A DNA stretch of 64,000 nucleotides from Actinoplanes regularis (GTDB lineage Bacteria > Actinomycetota > Actinomycetes > Mycobacteriales > Micromonosporaceae), in contig NZ_FZNR01000012.1 in the NCBI RefSeq assembly GCF_900188005.1, positions 124,001 to 188,000 on the forward strand, read 5' to 3'. A program made the position numbers and the translations under genes. The notes beneath the pieces were generated by a model. The model worked only from the letters and a program-made list of their open reading frames with translations, was not told the origin of the DNA and ran no database searches. This document shows positions 24,973 through 33,668 of this stretch, piece after piece. Position 1 is the stretch's first letter; the number at the start of each line of letters is the position of its first letter.

Positions 24973-25965
24973 TCAACGCGCGGAGGACGGCCGGGTGCTG
25001 CCGCCCCGCTGCTTCGGCCTGCGACGGTTCCGGTCGTGGCCCGGAGTGCGCTGCGGTGGCTCGCTGTTGGCGAGGGCGCGCTGCCGCAGCTCGCGGGCGG
25101 CGTCACGATGACCGAGCGCGGCGGCTCGGCGATACCAGTCGAGTGCGCCGCGAGGGTCGTCCAGCTCCTCGCAGGCCACCGCCGCACAGTAGGCGGTGTC
25201 CGCGTCGAGGTTCTCAGCGTCGGCCTCCCACACCGTCAACGCCTGCCGGTACAGGCGATGCGCCTCCCGGAGATCACCCGCCTTCTCCAGCTCGATCGCC
25301 AGGTTGTATGCACTGTGGGCATCCCCGCCATCCGCGCCGGCCCTCCACAACACCAGCGCCTCCGGGGTACGCCCGATCCGATCCAGGAGCAGGGCGAAGT
25401 TGTAGCGTGCGTCGAGGTCGCCGCAGGCGGCAGCCACCCGGTACCAGTATTCGGCCCCGTCGTCGTCGCCCGCGCTCTCCTGTCGAATCGCGAGAGTGTG
25501 TGCGCTGCCGGCGTGACCGCTTTCTGCGGCGGCGACCAGCAGGGGCCTTGCCTCCTCGTAACGCCCGATGCGGTCGAGCAGCAGAGCGAGCCGGTTCCGA
25601 GCGAGCTGGTCGCCGCCCGTGGCCGCGACCCGGTACCAGCGCTCGGCCTGCTGATCCGCACCGAGCCTCTCGTGCAGCAACCCGGCATTGCGGGCGCCCA
25701 AGAGGTTTCCGGCCTCCGCCGCGGCCACCAGAAAGGTCAGAGCCTCCCGCTCAGGACCCGTCCGTTCGAGGAACACTCCAAAGTTGTTCAGCGCCTGCGG
25801 ATCACCGCCGCTCGCCGCCACCCGGTGCCAGCGTTCTGCCTGACCGTCGTCGCCCACCAGCTCCCATTCCAGGGCCAGGTCGTACGCGGCGAGAAGATCG
25901 CCCCGCATCGCCAAGTCCTGCAACCGCTGGATCTTGCGACGCTGCGCTTTCGGGAAACGCTTCAT
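24973..25965 (-). CDS. Sel1/TPR-repeat protein
   Basis: 330 residues, about eight helical repeats of roughly 35 residues each with the pattern A-x-x-WYRVAAxxGDxxARxNxALLLDRIGRxxEA (for example ERWYRVAATGGDQLARNRLA and EYWYRVAAACGDLDARYNFA). Such solenoids bind proteins. The C-terminus is a basic disordered tail (HDRNRRRPKQRGG). ATG at 25965 (MKRFPKAQRRK) is preferred; in-frame codons further upstream are not supported by a ribosome site. No partner gene is apparent. Confidence 0.8.
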   Translation of the reverse strand: MKRFPKAQRRKIQRLQDLAMRGDLLAAYDLALEWELVGDDGQAERWHRVAASGGDPQALNNFGVFLERTGPEREALTFLVAAAEAGNLLGARNAGLLHERLGADQQAERWYRVAATGGDQLARNRLALLLDRIGRYEEARPLLVAAAESGHAGSAHTLAIRQESAGDDDGAEYWYRVAAACGDLDARYNFALLLDRIGRTPEALVLWRAGADGGDAHSAYNLAIELEKAGDLREAHRLYRQALTVWEADAENLDADTAYCAAVACEELDDPRGALDWYRRAAALGHRDAARELRQRALANSEPPQRTPGHDRNRRRPKQRGGSTRPSSAR

Positions 25966-26241
25966 GCCCGCACCGGCATGGTGCGTGCCGACCGGGTATC
26001 CGCCGCGACAATCGAGGCGACGGATTGCGGGATCGCCATGACTGCTCCCCACGGCCGAGCCCTGCTCACATTGCGCAGGATGCCGTACAGCGGCACCAGG
26101 GACAACAGCACGGCGACACCCGCGGCCACATTCGACGGCCGCTGTCGCGACGTCGAGATCCGTTCCCGCTCCGGGCCGTCGAGTGCTCCGCGGCGTTCGC
26201 AGTTCGTTTACTCGAGGCTCGTCACGGTCGGCCTATGGGAG

Positions 26242-27324
26242 TCAGTGGCAGCCGGCGAGCAGTGTGTCGCTGAGGTCGCACTGGTAGGGCGACCCTTCGG
26301 GGCTGCCCTCGAGCCGGTTGGTCAGATAGACCATGACCAGGTCACGGTCCGGATCGGCCCAGCCCAGGCACGCGTTCGAGCCGTTGTGCCCGAACGCGCG
26401 CCGGCTGCTGAGCCGGCCCATCGGCCGCGCCCGCTCCGGATCGTTCTCGTTCCCGCCCAGCTGGAAGCCCTCCGACCAGCGGATCCGGTTGCCGAGCACC
26501 CGATCCACCTCGCCGTTGGCGGACGGGGTGCAGGCGCCGGCGATCGAGTCGGCGGAGAGCAGGCCGGTCCCGAGCAGGGCCTGATAGAAGACGGCCAGGT
26601 CGCGGGCGGTGCTGGAGATCGTGGCGGCGGGGATCACCGCCCTACCGGCGATCCGGCGGTTGGCCGCCCACTGCAGCGCCCGGGGCCCTCCGCTCGCGCC
26701 ACGCATCGGCACGCGCCGGGGCGGGGCGCTCAGGTGGGTATCGCGCAGCCCGAGCGGCCGCAGGACCCGCTCGTGCAGGACGTCGCGCAGCGGACGGCCG
26801 GTGACCCGCTGGACCAGCTCGCCGAGCAGGAATCCGTAGCTCAGGGTGTGGTAGGCCGGGAGCCGCCCCGGCGCGTGGTGCGGTCGGGCGGCGGCGAGGG
26901 CGCGGACCGAACGGTTCCAGTCCGGCGCCAGGAGGGCATCGCGATAGAGACTTTTCGCGTACGGAAGTCCGGATCGATGCTGAAGCACCTGCCGTACGGT
27001 GATGTCCTGTTTGTAGTTGTTCTCGAAGTCGGGCCAGTACTGTGCCACCGGCGCGTCCAGCGACAGCAGGCCCTGCTCGGCGAGCTGGTGCACGAGCACC
27101 GCCGTCAGCGGTTTCCCGGCCGAGAAGAGCAGGAACGGCACGTCCCGCGGCGCCCCGAGGGAGCGGTCCAGCAGCACCCGGCCGTGCCGCAGCACCACCA
27201 GCTGCGCCGCCGCCCCGCGCGCGGCCACCATCTCGATCATGGTGCGCACCGCCTGCGGCGTGATCCCCAGCTCCTCGGCCGGCAGCTCGTCCCACGCCCG
27301 CCGGGCCTCTGATTCGATCGTCAC
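26242..27324 (-). CDS. Beta-lactamase-family serine hydrolase
   Basis: 360 residues. Nucleophile motif S68-A-G-K71 in FLLFSAGKPLT, a central YHTLSYGFLLGELVQRVTG where class C-type enzymes have YxN, and HNG in FGHNGSNACLGW as third motif. No signal peptide, so a cytoplasmic esterase/amidase like actinomycete EstB/LipE proteins is likely. The GTG at 27324 is chosen because ggagg sits 4 bases ahead. The def terminator lies between it and the upstream gene. Confidence 0.82.
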   Translation of the reverse strand: MTIESEARRAWDELPAEELGITPQAVRTMIEMVAARGAAAQLVVLRHGRVLLDRSLGAPRDVPFLLFSAGKPLTAVLVHQLAEQGLLSLDAPVAQYWPDFENNYKQDITVRQVLQHRSGLPYAKSLYRDALLAPDWNRSVRALAAARPHHAPGRLPAYHTLSYGFLLGELVQRVTGRPLRDVLHERVLRPLGLRDTHLSAPPRRVPMRGASGGPRALQWAANRRIAGRAVIPAATISSTARDLAVFYQALLGTGLLSADSIAGACTPSANGEVDRVLGNRIRWSEGFQLGGNENDPERARPMGRLSSRRAFGHNGSNACLGWADPDRDLVMVYLTNRLEGSPEGSPYQCDLSDTLLAGCH

Positions 27325-27399
27325 CCTGCCTCCCACGCCGGAGGGTAGCGATCGCCGCCGCGTGCGCGTCGCACAACACGTGAACCCGGCAACCCGAAA

Positions 27400-27427
27400 A
27401 ACCTTTCCGGTACGCGCCGGAAAGGTT
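27400..27427 (-). terminator. Intrinsic terminator of def
   Basis: Perfect 11-bp stem aacctttccgg/ccggaaaggtt with a 6-base loop; on the minus strand the stem is followed by a T-run (ttttt). It lies 69 bp downstream of the def stop codon. Confidence 0.85.
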
Positions 27428-27495
27428 AACGCGGTTCAAAGCCGTCGATGGCGGGTCCGGCGCCACTCATCCGATCGAGCAGCGCCGGCGACCGG

Positions 27496-27984
27496 TCATC
27501 GTGGAACGACGCGCCGGAGCTCGCGGAGGGCCTGGCGGCGGACGTCGCCGGTGAGGGTGTCGATGTAGAGCCGGCCGTCGAGGTGGTCTGTCTCGTGCTG
27601 CAGGGCCCGGGCCAGGAAGCCGGTCCCGTGCAGGACCAGGGGCTCACCGTACTGGTCGAAGCCGGTGGCGGTGACCGACATGGCCCGCTTGGTGGAGTAA
27701 CCGAGGCCGGGCAGGGAGAGGCAGCCCTCCTCGTCCTCCTGCTCACCCTCGAAGTCGGAGAGAACCGGATTGACCATGTGGCCGACCTGACCGGCGACAT
27801 TGTAGGAAAAGACGCGCAGGCTGACGCCGATCTGCGGGCCGGCGACACCGGCGCGGCCGGGCTCGCGAACGGTCTCCTCCAGGTCACGAACGATCTCGCG
27901 AAGGCTGGCGTCGAAGTCGGTGACCGGATCGGCGGGCGTGCGCAGGACCGGGTCACCGTAGATCCGGATCGGCCTAACTGTCAT
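27496..27984 (-). CDS. def: Peptide deformylase
   Basis: 162 residues. All three motifs: GVAGPQIG (46-53, with Gly where most have Ala), EGCLSLPG (metal ligand C88), and QH130-E131-TDH134-LDG. Removes the formyl group from nascent proteins using Fe2+ or Zn2+. Actinomycetes often carry several def copies; this one is not next to fmt, so it may be the extra copy. The ATG at 27984 lies 7 bases after TAGGCT on the minus strand, a leaderless start. Confidence 0.95.
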   Translation of the reverse strand: MTVRPIRIYGDPVLRTPADPVTDFDASLREIVRDLEETVREPGRAGVAGPQIGVSLRVFSYNVAGQVGHMVNPVLSDFEGEQEDEEGCLSLPGLGYSTKRAMSVTATGFDQYGEPLVLHGTGFLARALQHETDHLDGRLYIDTLTGDVRRQALRELRRVVPR

Positions 27985-28139
27985 GCCTCGAAGCCTATCC
28001 GCCCGTTACCCTACGTCGCGCCCGGCACCACCGGATCAGCGAGAATGAACCGGGGCTCGCCGGGTTCAGCGGAACGGGCCGGAACCCACCGGGTGAGGGC
28101 CGACATGATCGCGGAGGTCGACATGAGGGTGAGCCACGG

Positions 28140-28967
28140 ATGGTGACCTGGCGGCGGCGCGAGGACTCGCGTGACGAACGGATCGTCCGGGCGCTGCAGC
28201 AGCCTCCGGAGCCCATCGACGTGCGCGGCGCCCGGCGGTGGCGCTGGGCGGACGAGCACTGGCGCGCTCAGCTGCGCGGATCCGCCACCGCCCTGGAGCT
28301 GTTCACCCGGCGCAACGAGAGCGACGAGTACCGGCACCTGCTGGGTGCCGACGCTTACCGGGACCAGTTGGTGGAGGTGCTGTCCCGCGCTCAGCCCCGG
28401 GACTGCGCGGCCGCCGGCTTCGGCTGCACCCGCCGCATCGACCGCGCGTGTCGCGGCCCAGAGATCTGCTCCCAGGATCGGGCGGCCGGCCCGGACGACC
28501 GAGTCCACCGGGAGGGCCCGCTCCCCGGCGCCTGCGACTCGTTCCACCTGGATCTCCCCGAGGGCCACGTCCGAATCGGGTTCAGCGCGGGAGACCGCCA
28601 CCGCGCCGTCCTGTGGTGGGAGAGTTCCCTGGGCACGATGCTCTGGATCGACGGCACGCGGATCGGCCGCGACCTGACCCTCGACACGTCCGGCCGATGG
28701 CTCGACGACCGCTTCCACCTGACACACGCCGCCGGACCGGAAGATCATCCGGCGCAGGCGTACGAGCCGGGCAGCCTGAGCTCCCGGATCAGGTCGGTGC
28801 TGCTCCACGACGCCGACCGCTCCTCGACGCGGCTTCTCTCGCCGAGCCCCGACGAGCTGTGGACCGACCCATGGATCGTCCGTGACGGCGAGTCACTGCT
28901 GGTCTACCCGAAGCCGGAGGACATCGAGGCAGGCACCCGTCCAACCCGCGTCCTACCGCTCGACTGA
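28140..28967 (+). CDS. Hypothetical protein, 275 residues
   Basis: Not recognised. Soluble, rich in Arg and Asp, no signal or membrane segment. Two distinguishable parts: an N-terminal helical region (ERIVRALQQPPEPIDVRGAR) and a C-terminal region with beta character (FHLDLPEGHVRIGFSAGD, AVLWWESSLGTMLWIDGTR). Six cysteines, four within residues 89-111, could bind a metal or form disulfides. It is alone on the plus strand between def and the AT-richer gap. Confidence 0.6.
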   Translation: MVTWRRREDSRDERIVRALQQPPEPIDVRGARRWRWADEHWRAQLRGSATALELFTRRNESDEYRHLLGADAYRDQLVEVLSRAQPRDCAAAGFGCTRRIDRACRGPEICSQDRAAGPDDRVHREGPLPGACDSFHLDLPEGHVRIGFSAGDRHRAVLWWESSLGTMLWIDGTRIGRDLTLDTSGRWLDDRFHLTHAAGPEDHPAQAYEPGSLSSRIRSVLLHDADRSSTRLLSPSPDELWTDPWIVRDGESLLVYPKPEDIEAGTRPTRVLPLD

Positions 28968-29120
28968 CAGCGGTTGCCAGTTCCGATACCAGCGCCGACC
29001 GCACGGACCGGACAGACATCCGGCAGGATCGATCTCCGCATCCGCTTCTCGACCACAGACCTGGTCACAGTCGAAAACGATAAGTACCGCCCTGTCGACC
29101 CGGTCCGCGGCTACGGGAGG

Positions 29121-29258
29121 CTACGTGAGCCACGAATCGTCGTCGCTTTGTTCCGATTTTTCTATCTGGTCAAGTAAAGCGGCCAGGCTCTCCGTGGATT
29201 GCTCGTCGAAGACGACAGAAACCGCGTTAAAGAATTTCTTCTCATCGAACTCCGACAT
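29121..29258 (-). CDS. Candidate small acidic protein, 45 codons
   Basis: ATG at 29258 to TAG at 29121. It begins MSEFDEKKFFNAVSVVFDEQ and continues STESLAALLDQIEKSEQSDD with an acidic end. Amphipathic helix-rich, no cysteine. I count 68 G+C in 138 bases (49%), far below neighbouring genes, with codons such as TTA, ATA and AAA. No good ribosome site precedes it. It could be a horizontally acquired small gene, a leader-like peptide or chance; no maturation enzymes lie nearby. Confidence 0.4.
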   Translation of the reverse strand: MSEFDEKKFFNAVSVVFDEQSTESLAALLDQIEKSEQSDDDSWLT

Positions 29259-29371
29259 TTACCGTTTGATAGCAAAATTGCCTTTAAATAGCACATGCTC
29301 CGTCATTGCATATTCCGGCTCCGCGACACCTCGACGAGGGTTGATTTCTCCACGCGGGAGCAGCAAGATTT

Positions 29372-29385
29372 TGGGAGCGCTCCCA
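29372..29385. promoter_or_regulatory. CebR box
   Basis: TGGGAGCGCTCCCA, a perfect 14-bp palindrome identical to the CebR operator consensus of Streptomyces cellulose-utilisation genes, 30 bp upstream of a secreted enzyme with a cellulose-binding module. Confidence 0.85.
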
Positions 29386-29414
29386 TCGAGGCGCTTCGAT
29401 GACGGAGGTTCGTG

Positions 29415-30497
29415 GTGAAGCAAAGGATCCTGCTCGCCGTCCTGCTCGCGGTCGCCGCCGTCGTAGGCGTGGCGCCCGTCGCCCGTGCCGCCACCACCGT
29501 CCGGATCATGGCGCTCGGGGACTCGATCACCGCCGGGCCGGGTTGCTGGCGGGCCAAGCTCTGGCACAGCCTGCAGACCGCCGGGTACACCAGCATCGAC
29601 TTCGTCGGCACGCAGTCCGACGGCGGGGGCTGCAACCCCGGGTACTCATACGACTTCGACCACGAGGGGCACGGCGGCTACTCGGCCACCGGGATCGCCG
29701 GCAACGACCAGCTACCGCCATGGCTGGCCGCCGCCCGGCCGGACGTCGTCCTGATGCACCTGGGCACCAATGACATGTGGGGCGGTTACATCCCGCTGCA
29801 GGACAAGCTGAACGCCTTCACCAAGCTGATCGGTCAGATGCGCGCCCAGAACTCCGCCATGAAGATCATCGTCGCGCAGATCATTCCGATGAGCGCCGCC
29901 GCCTGTGCCACCTGTCCGGCCGACGTGATGGCTCTCAACAACGCGCTGCCTTCCTGGGCGGCCGGCCTGAGCACGTCCCAGTCGCCGATCGTCCTCGCCG
30001 ACCTGTGGACCGGATATGACGCGGTCGCCGACAACGTCGACGGCGTCCACCCGAACGACACCGGCTTCCGGAAGATGGCCGACGCCTGGTTTCCCGTGCT
30101 CGCGAGGGCGCTCGGCGGCAGCACGACACCGCCGACCACGACACCCACGACGCCGCCGACCACGGCTCCCACGACGGCTCCTCCGGGCGGCGCCTGCACG
30201 GCGACCTACCGGGTGACCTCGCAATGGACGGGCGGCTTCCAGGGTGAGGTCACCGTCAGCAACGGCTCCTCGTCGGCCTCGTCCGGCTGGACCGCGACGT
30301 TCACCTTCGCCAGCGGCCAGACCGTCACCCAGGCCTGGAACGCCACAGTCACCCAGTCCGGCGCCACGGTCACCGCCCGCAACGCCGAATGGAACGGCCG
30401 GATCACCGCCGGCGGCACCGCGACCTTCGGTTTCCTCGCCTCGTCGACCGGCACCAACACAAACCCGGCCGCGACCTGCATCCTGACCACAGGGTGA
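29415..30497 (+). CDS. Secreted SGNH/GDSL esterase with C-terminal CBM2
   Basis: 360 residues. Signal peptide (about 1-24, ending ARAA). The SGNH catalytic domain follows: block I MALGDSITAG with the nucleophile Ser, block III HLGTNDMWGG, block V DGVHPND with the Asp-His pair. A Thr/Pro linker (TTPPTTTPTTPPTTAPTT) leads to a family 2 carbohydrate-binding module (about 262-360) with the usual surface Trp positions (SQW, SGW, QAW, EWNGRI). Likely a polysaccharide deacetylase or feruloyl-type esterase on plant cell wall. GTG 29415 has ggagg 6 bases upstream (29412 is the alternative). The CebR box implies induction by cello-oligosaccharides. Confidence 0.9.
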   Translation: MKQRILLAVLLAVAAVVGVAPVARAATTVRIMALGDSITAGPGCWRAKLWHSLQTAGYTSIDFVGTQSDGGGCNPGYSYDFDHEGHGGYSATGIAGNDQLPPWLAAARPDVVLMHLGTNDMWGGYIPLQDKLNAFTKLIGQMRAQNSAMKIIVAQIIPMSAAACATCPADVMALNNALPSWAAGLSTSQSPIVLADLWTGYDAVADNVDGVHPNDTGFRKMADAWFPVLARALGGSTTPPTTTPTTPPTTAPTTAPPGGACTATYRVTSQWTGGFQGEVTVSNGSSSASSGWTATFTFASGQTVTQAWNATVTQSGATVTARNAEWNGRITAGGTATFGFLASSTGTNTNPAATCILTTG

Positions 30498-30757
30498 CCG
30501 CCGCGACCCACATCCGAACTACAACATGACCACCGCGACCCGCGTCGTGACCACCGGGTAACCACCGCGACCCGCGTCCGAACTACAGAATGACCACCGC
30601 GACCCGCGTCATGACCACCGGGACCCGCGTCGCGGCCGCCGGGTAACCACCGCGACCCGCGTCCGAACTGCGGCGTGACCGCGGCAACCTGCGTCCGAAC
30701 TTCGGCGTGACCACCGCGACCTGCGTCCTGGTCACAAGGGTTACCGCCGTGATCACC
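30471..30757 (+). repeat. Degenerate tandem repeats derived from the 3' end of the SGNH-CBM2 gene
   Basis: Many imperfect copies of gcgacccgcgtcctgaccac and gggtaaccacc follow the stop codon. The last 30 bases of the gene (gcgacctgcatcctgaccac, then agggtgacc) match the unit, and the final copy at 30716-30757 (gcgacctgcgtcctggtcac) resembles the gene end most closely. The array therefore seems to have grown by duplication of the gene tail. Confidence 0.8.
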
Positions 30758-30767
30758 CTCGACGGGA

Positions 30768-31718
30768 TCACCCTTCGAGTAGGGGCGTCAACAACCGCCG
30801 GCATCGTCGGGGGTCCTCGGTCAGCCCGGCGGTGAGTCCCCAGAGCCAGTAGTCGACGGTCCGGAAGACCACCCAGTCCCGGCCGTGGTCGCGGTCGATC
30901 CCGGCGGCGTCCACGGCCGCCCGGAAGTGCCGGATGATCTCGGCCTCGTCGCTCATCTCGTCCAGCCGGGTCCACAGGATCCGGCCGAGGTCGAACGCGA
31001 TGTCGCCACGCATCAGCACCGGGTCGACGGTGAGCCAGGGTTCCCGCTCGCCGCGCAGAACCTGAGCGGAGTGCAGGTCGCCGTTCACCGCGAGCCGCGA
31101 TTCCGAGCGCGCCCGGCGGCCGCCGATCTCTTCGGCATGTGCCAGGCGGCTGCCGATCTCGAGTGCCCGGCGCAGCGTGCGCTCCGGGAAAGGGCGACCA
31201 CAGCGTTCCCACTCCACCGGCAGCGCCGGCATCCTGGCCGCCACGGCGGCGGCGGTGCTCGGCACGTGTTCCGGGGCCGGGACCGCGAGGCGACGCATCA
31301 TCCGGCCGAGGATGGGGATCGCCTCGTCGACCGGTACGGCGTGCAACGAACCGTCGATGGCCAAACGCTCGAGCAGCATGACACCGGAAGGCACGTCGGC
31401 GTCGATGAGCTGGACCATCCCCCGGCCGTTCCAGAAGCGCAGGGCCGCCACAAGCTCGGCGACCTCCGGCCCGGGCGGCGTCAGGCGCAGGACGAACGGA
31501 TCGCCCGCGCGGGCCACCGGCACGACGGCCGCGTTGGAGCCATGTGCCATCTCACCGGTGATCGTCAGCCGCCACCGGTCGCTATAGGCACGAATGAGCT
31601 GCGGCAACGCGTCGAGCCACGCCGAGCCCTCGCGCCACCAGCGCGGCATGTCCCGGAAAGCCTGCGGAACGGCGACGAAATCCGCCAAAGCCCCAGAATC
31701 GTCCTCCCACCCCGGCAT
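30768..31718 (-). CDS. APH-like phosphotransferase (streptomycin 6-kinase type)
   Basis: 316 residues. Similar in layout to aminoglycoside/hydroxyurea phosphotransferases: ATP site region FVLRLTPPGPEVAELVAALR, hinge VMLLERL, catalytic loop VNGDLHSAQVL, and metal Asp in VDPVLMRGDIAFDLGRIL. The canonical loop is HGDxHxxN; here His is replaced by Asn and the metal-binding Asn by Gln, so activity may be altered. A resistance role cannot be claimed. Single gene, convergent with the CBM2 gene. Confidence 0.8.
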   Translation of the reverse strand: MPGWEDDSGALADFVAVPQAFRDMPRWWREGSAWLDALPQLIRAYSDRWRLTITGEMAHGSNAAVVPVARAGDPFVLRLTPPGPEVAELVAALRFWNGRGMVQLIDADVPSGVMLLERLAIDGSLHAVPVDEAIPILGRMMRRLAVPAPEHVPSTAAAVAARMPALPVEWERCGRPFPERTLRRALEIGSRLAHAEEIGGRRARSESRLAVNGDLHSAQVLRGEREPWLTVDPVLMRGDIAFDLGRILWTRLDEMSDEAEIIRHFRAAVDAAGIDRDHGRDWVVFRTVDYWLWGLTAGLTEDPRRCRRLLTPLLEG

Positions 31719-32130
31719 CAGCCCAAACTACCGCGCCGTGATTGGACATTGGACGGACCGCACCCGGGTCCTTCGGGAGGCTTCTGCAGCCTGCTCAGCC
31801 CCGGCCCGTTGTCAAGACGGCCGCGACAGCGCCACCCGGCCCGGCCCGGCCCGGCCCGGCCCAGCCCCGCCCCGCCCCGCCCCGACAGCCCACCCCATAG
31901 CGGCGCCACGATCCTGGACAGCGCCACCCGACCCCGACAACCCACCCCCCAGCGGCACCACGATCCCGGACAGCACCACCCGACCCCGACAACCCACCCC
32001 CCAGCGGCACCACGATCCCGGACAGCACCAGGGCCCAGCCGAAATTCGACGGCTGGGCCTGGCTGCGGTGTCGCGCGCTCGGAAAGCAGCATGAAGCCCA
32101 GCCCGGATTCGACGGCGGGAGCTACGGGCC
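31719..32130. repeat. Intergenic repeat tract: GGCCC/GCCCC runs and three 52-bp units
   Basis: 412 bp without a gene. At 31835-31883 the DNA is a run of ccggc then ccccg pentamers. Three tandem 52-bp units follow at 31880-31931, 31932-31983 and 31984-32032; units 2 and 3 are identical over the first 47 bases, unit 1 differs at six. Core: ccccgacaacccacccccca, then gcggcaccacgatcccggac. No ORF with good codon usage is seen. Confidence 0.9.
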
Positions 32131-32769
32131 TCAGGCGGCCACTTCTTGCAGGGCCGGCCGGTGGACCTCCGCAGCGGCGTCCACGAGGTGCAGCCCGTCG
32201 AAGCGGATGGCGATCAGACCGGCCGCCACGGACCGGTCGATGATCGTGACGGTGGCGACATCCCGATGGATCGGATCCCCCGGATCGCTGACAGCCCGGA
32301 GAAGTCGCCGCCACCGACGGCAGTGGGTCGCAAAGGACGACGCCCGGATCTTCCGCCTGCGAGCCTCCTGCCCGGCGAGAGCCTCCTCCGGCTCGACGTC
32401 CAGCAGCAACAGATGCGTCCGCCGACCGGCCCGCCCCGCGAGCCCGGTGATCAGCTTGCGGGCCCACGCCCGCGTCCCACTCTCGTGCACCACGATCGAC
32501 TCCCCACCGCGCAGCGCCCGGGACAGCCGCACATAGTGGGCCGCGTGCACGACCGGCCGCCAGTAGCGGTAGGGCAGCCGGCCGAGATAGGGCCGCAGCT
32601 CCTCACGCGCCTGCTCGGAGTCGAGCAGACACACCCCCGGCCGGGGGAACAGGCGCCTCAGCAGCGTGGTCTTGCCGGCGCCTGGCACACCGGCGACCAC
32701 CAGCAGCGAGCCGGCCGGATAGTTCAGCTCCGGCACCCGCCGTCCCCGAAGATCCTGCCCGAGCTCCAT
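32131..32769 (-). CDS. P-loop ATP/GTP-binding kinase-like protein
   Basis: 212 residues. Walker A GVPGAGKTTLL near residue 27; LLDSEQAREELRPYLG follows, as in zeta-toxin/AAA_33 nucleoside-type kinases; HLLLLDVEPEEALAGQEARR carries the lid-like Arg. Substrate unknown. Single gene, no partner antitoxin visible. Confidence 0.8.
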   Translation of the reverse strand: MELGQDLRGRRVPELNYPAGSLLVVAGVPGAGKTTLLRRLFPRPGVCLLDSEQAREELRPYLGRLPYRYWRPVVHAAHYVRLSRALRGGESIVVHESGTRAWARKLITGLAGRAGRRTHLLLLDVEPEEALAGQEARRRKIRASSFATHCRRWRRLLRAVSDPGDPIHRDVATVTIIDRSVAAGLIAIRFDGLHLVDAAAEVHRPALQEVAA

Positions 32770-32973
32770 GGTCGTTCCTCTCCCGCCGTGGCAGGAACCG
32801 GACTCCGGTGGACACCCGAGACTCCGGCCCCTGTCCGCGGCGACTCACGTCACCCGCAGGGCCGAAGGTCTGGTCCACCCCGGAATCGAGGCCCGGGCGC
32901 CGGGAGCCAGGTTGGCTCCAGGATGTCGAACGACCGGCGAAGGACTACTCCCCTTCGCCGCGAAACAATACCC

Positions 32974-33513
32974 TCACGCCGCAAACAGTGTCGGACGCTC
33001 GCACAGCAGCATGTGCTTCAGCTTGATCAGCGAGCGCCGGGTCTGGCTCTTGACCACGGTGATCGGCACGTCGAGTTCGGCGGCGACCTCCTCGACGCTG
33101 TGGTCGGCGAAGTACCGCAGCACGACGATCGCCCGGTCGCGGGCGGGTAGCTGCCGTAGCGCGCCCATCATGGTGACCCGCAGGTCAGCGTCCATCGTGT
33201 AGACCGGTTCGCGTAGTTCGCCCGGTGTCGCCTCGGTGGAGCTGCGGCGCCGCCGATGGTCGAGATAGGTCCGGAACAGGACCTTTTGGGCGTACGCCGA
33301 AAGGTTCTCGGTATCGGCGGCCCGGTCCCAGCTCAGAAACAGCTTGGTCAGCGTGGTCTGGGTGAGGTCCTGAGCGAGATGCCAGTCACGGCAGAGCTGG
33401 AACGCGCTGCTGTGCAGCCGCTGCTTGCTGTCCCGCGCGAAACGCGCGAAGTCCGTCACCGGCGGCGCGGGCGTGGATGGTGCCGGCGAGGGAGGGCTCA
33501 GAAGATCAAGCAT
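32974..33513 (-). CDS. SigE-family RNA polymerase sigma factor (ECF)
   Basis: 179 residues. Region 2 (about 22-90: FARFARDSKQRLHSSAFQLC, DLTQTTLTKLFLSWDRA) and region 4 (about 118-170: LRQLPARDRAIVVLRYFADH, VAAELDVPITVVKSQTRRSL) with HTH. It belongs to the SigE-like actinobacterial group with a short N-terminus. No anti-sigma factor is adjacent, which is common for this group. The ATG at 33513 is used. Confidence 0.9.
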   Translation of the reverse strand: MLDLLSPPSPAPSTPAPPVTDFARFARDSKQRLHSSAFQLCRDWHLAQDLTQTTLTKLFLSWDRAADTENLSAYAQKVLFRTYLDHRRRRSSTEATPGELREPVYTMDADLRVTMMGALRQLPARDRAIVVLRYFADHSVEEVAAELDVPITVVKSQTRRSLIKLKHMLLCERPTLFAA

Positions 33514-33668
33514 CGCTCAGGGTGTCGCCTTCTCTGCAGCCACGGTGGCAGAAGTGTCACTGTGGACCGTGTCCGGGAAACGCGTGCGCCAAGGTACGCG
33601 CTCATCCCCAGTACATGGGGGTGGACGCTGAGAGTGGCACGCCATAGGTGGAGAAGGCTGGGAAGCTA

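Larger units (their letters stand above)
28968..29414. other. AT-richer intergenic region
   Basis: 447 bp without an obvious long gene. From about 29041 to 29340 the GC content drops visibly below the neighbourhood. It holds a 45-codon minus-strand ORF (29121-29258) and, at its right end, a CebR-type operator and the ribosome site of the SGNH hydrolase. Confidence 0.7.
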
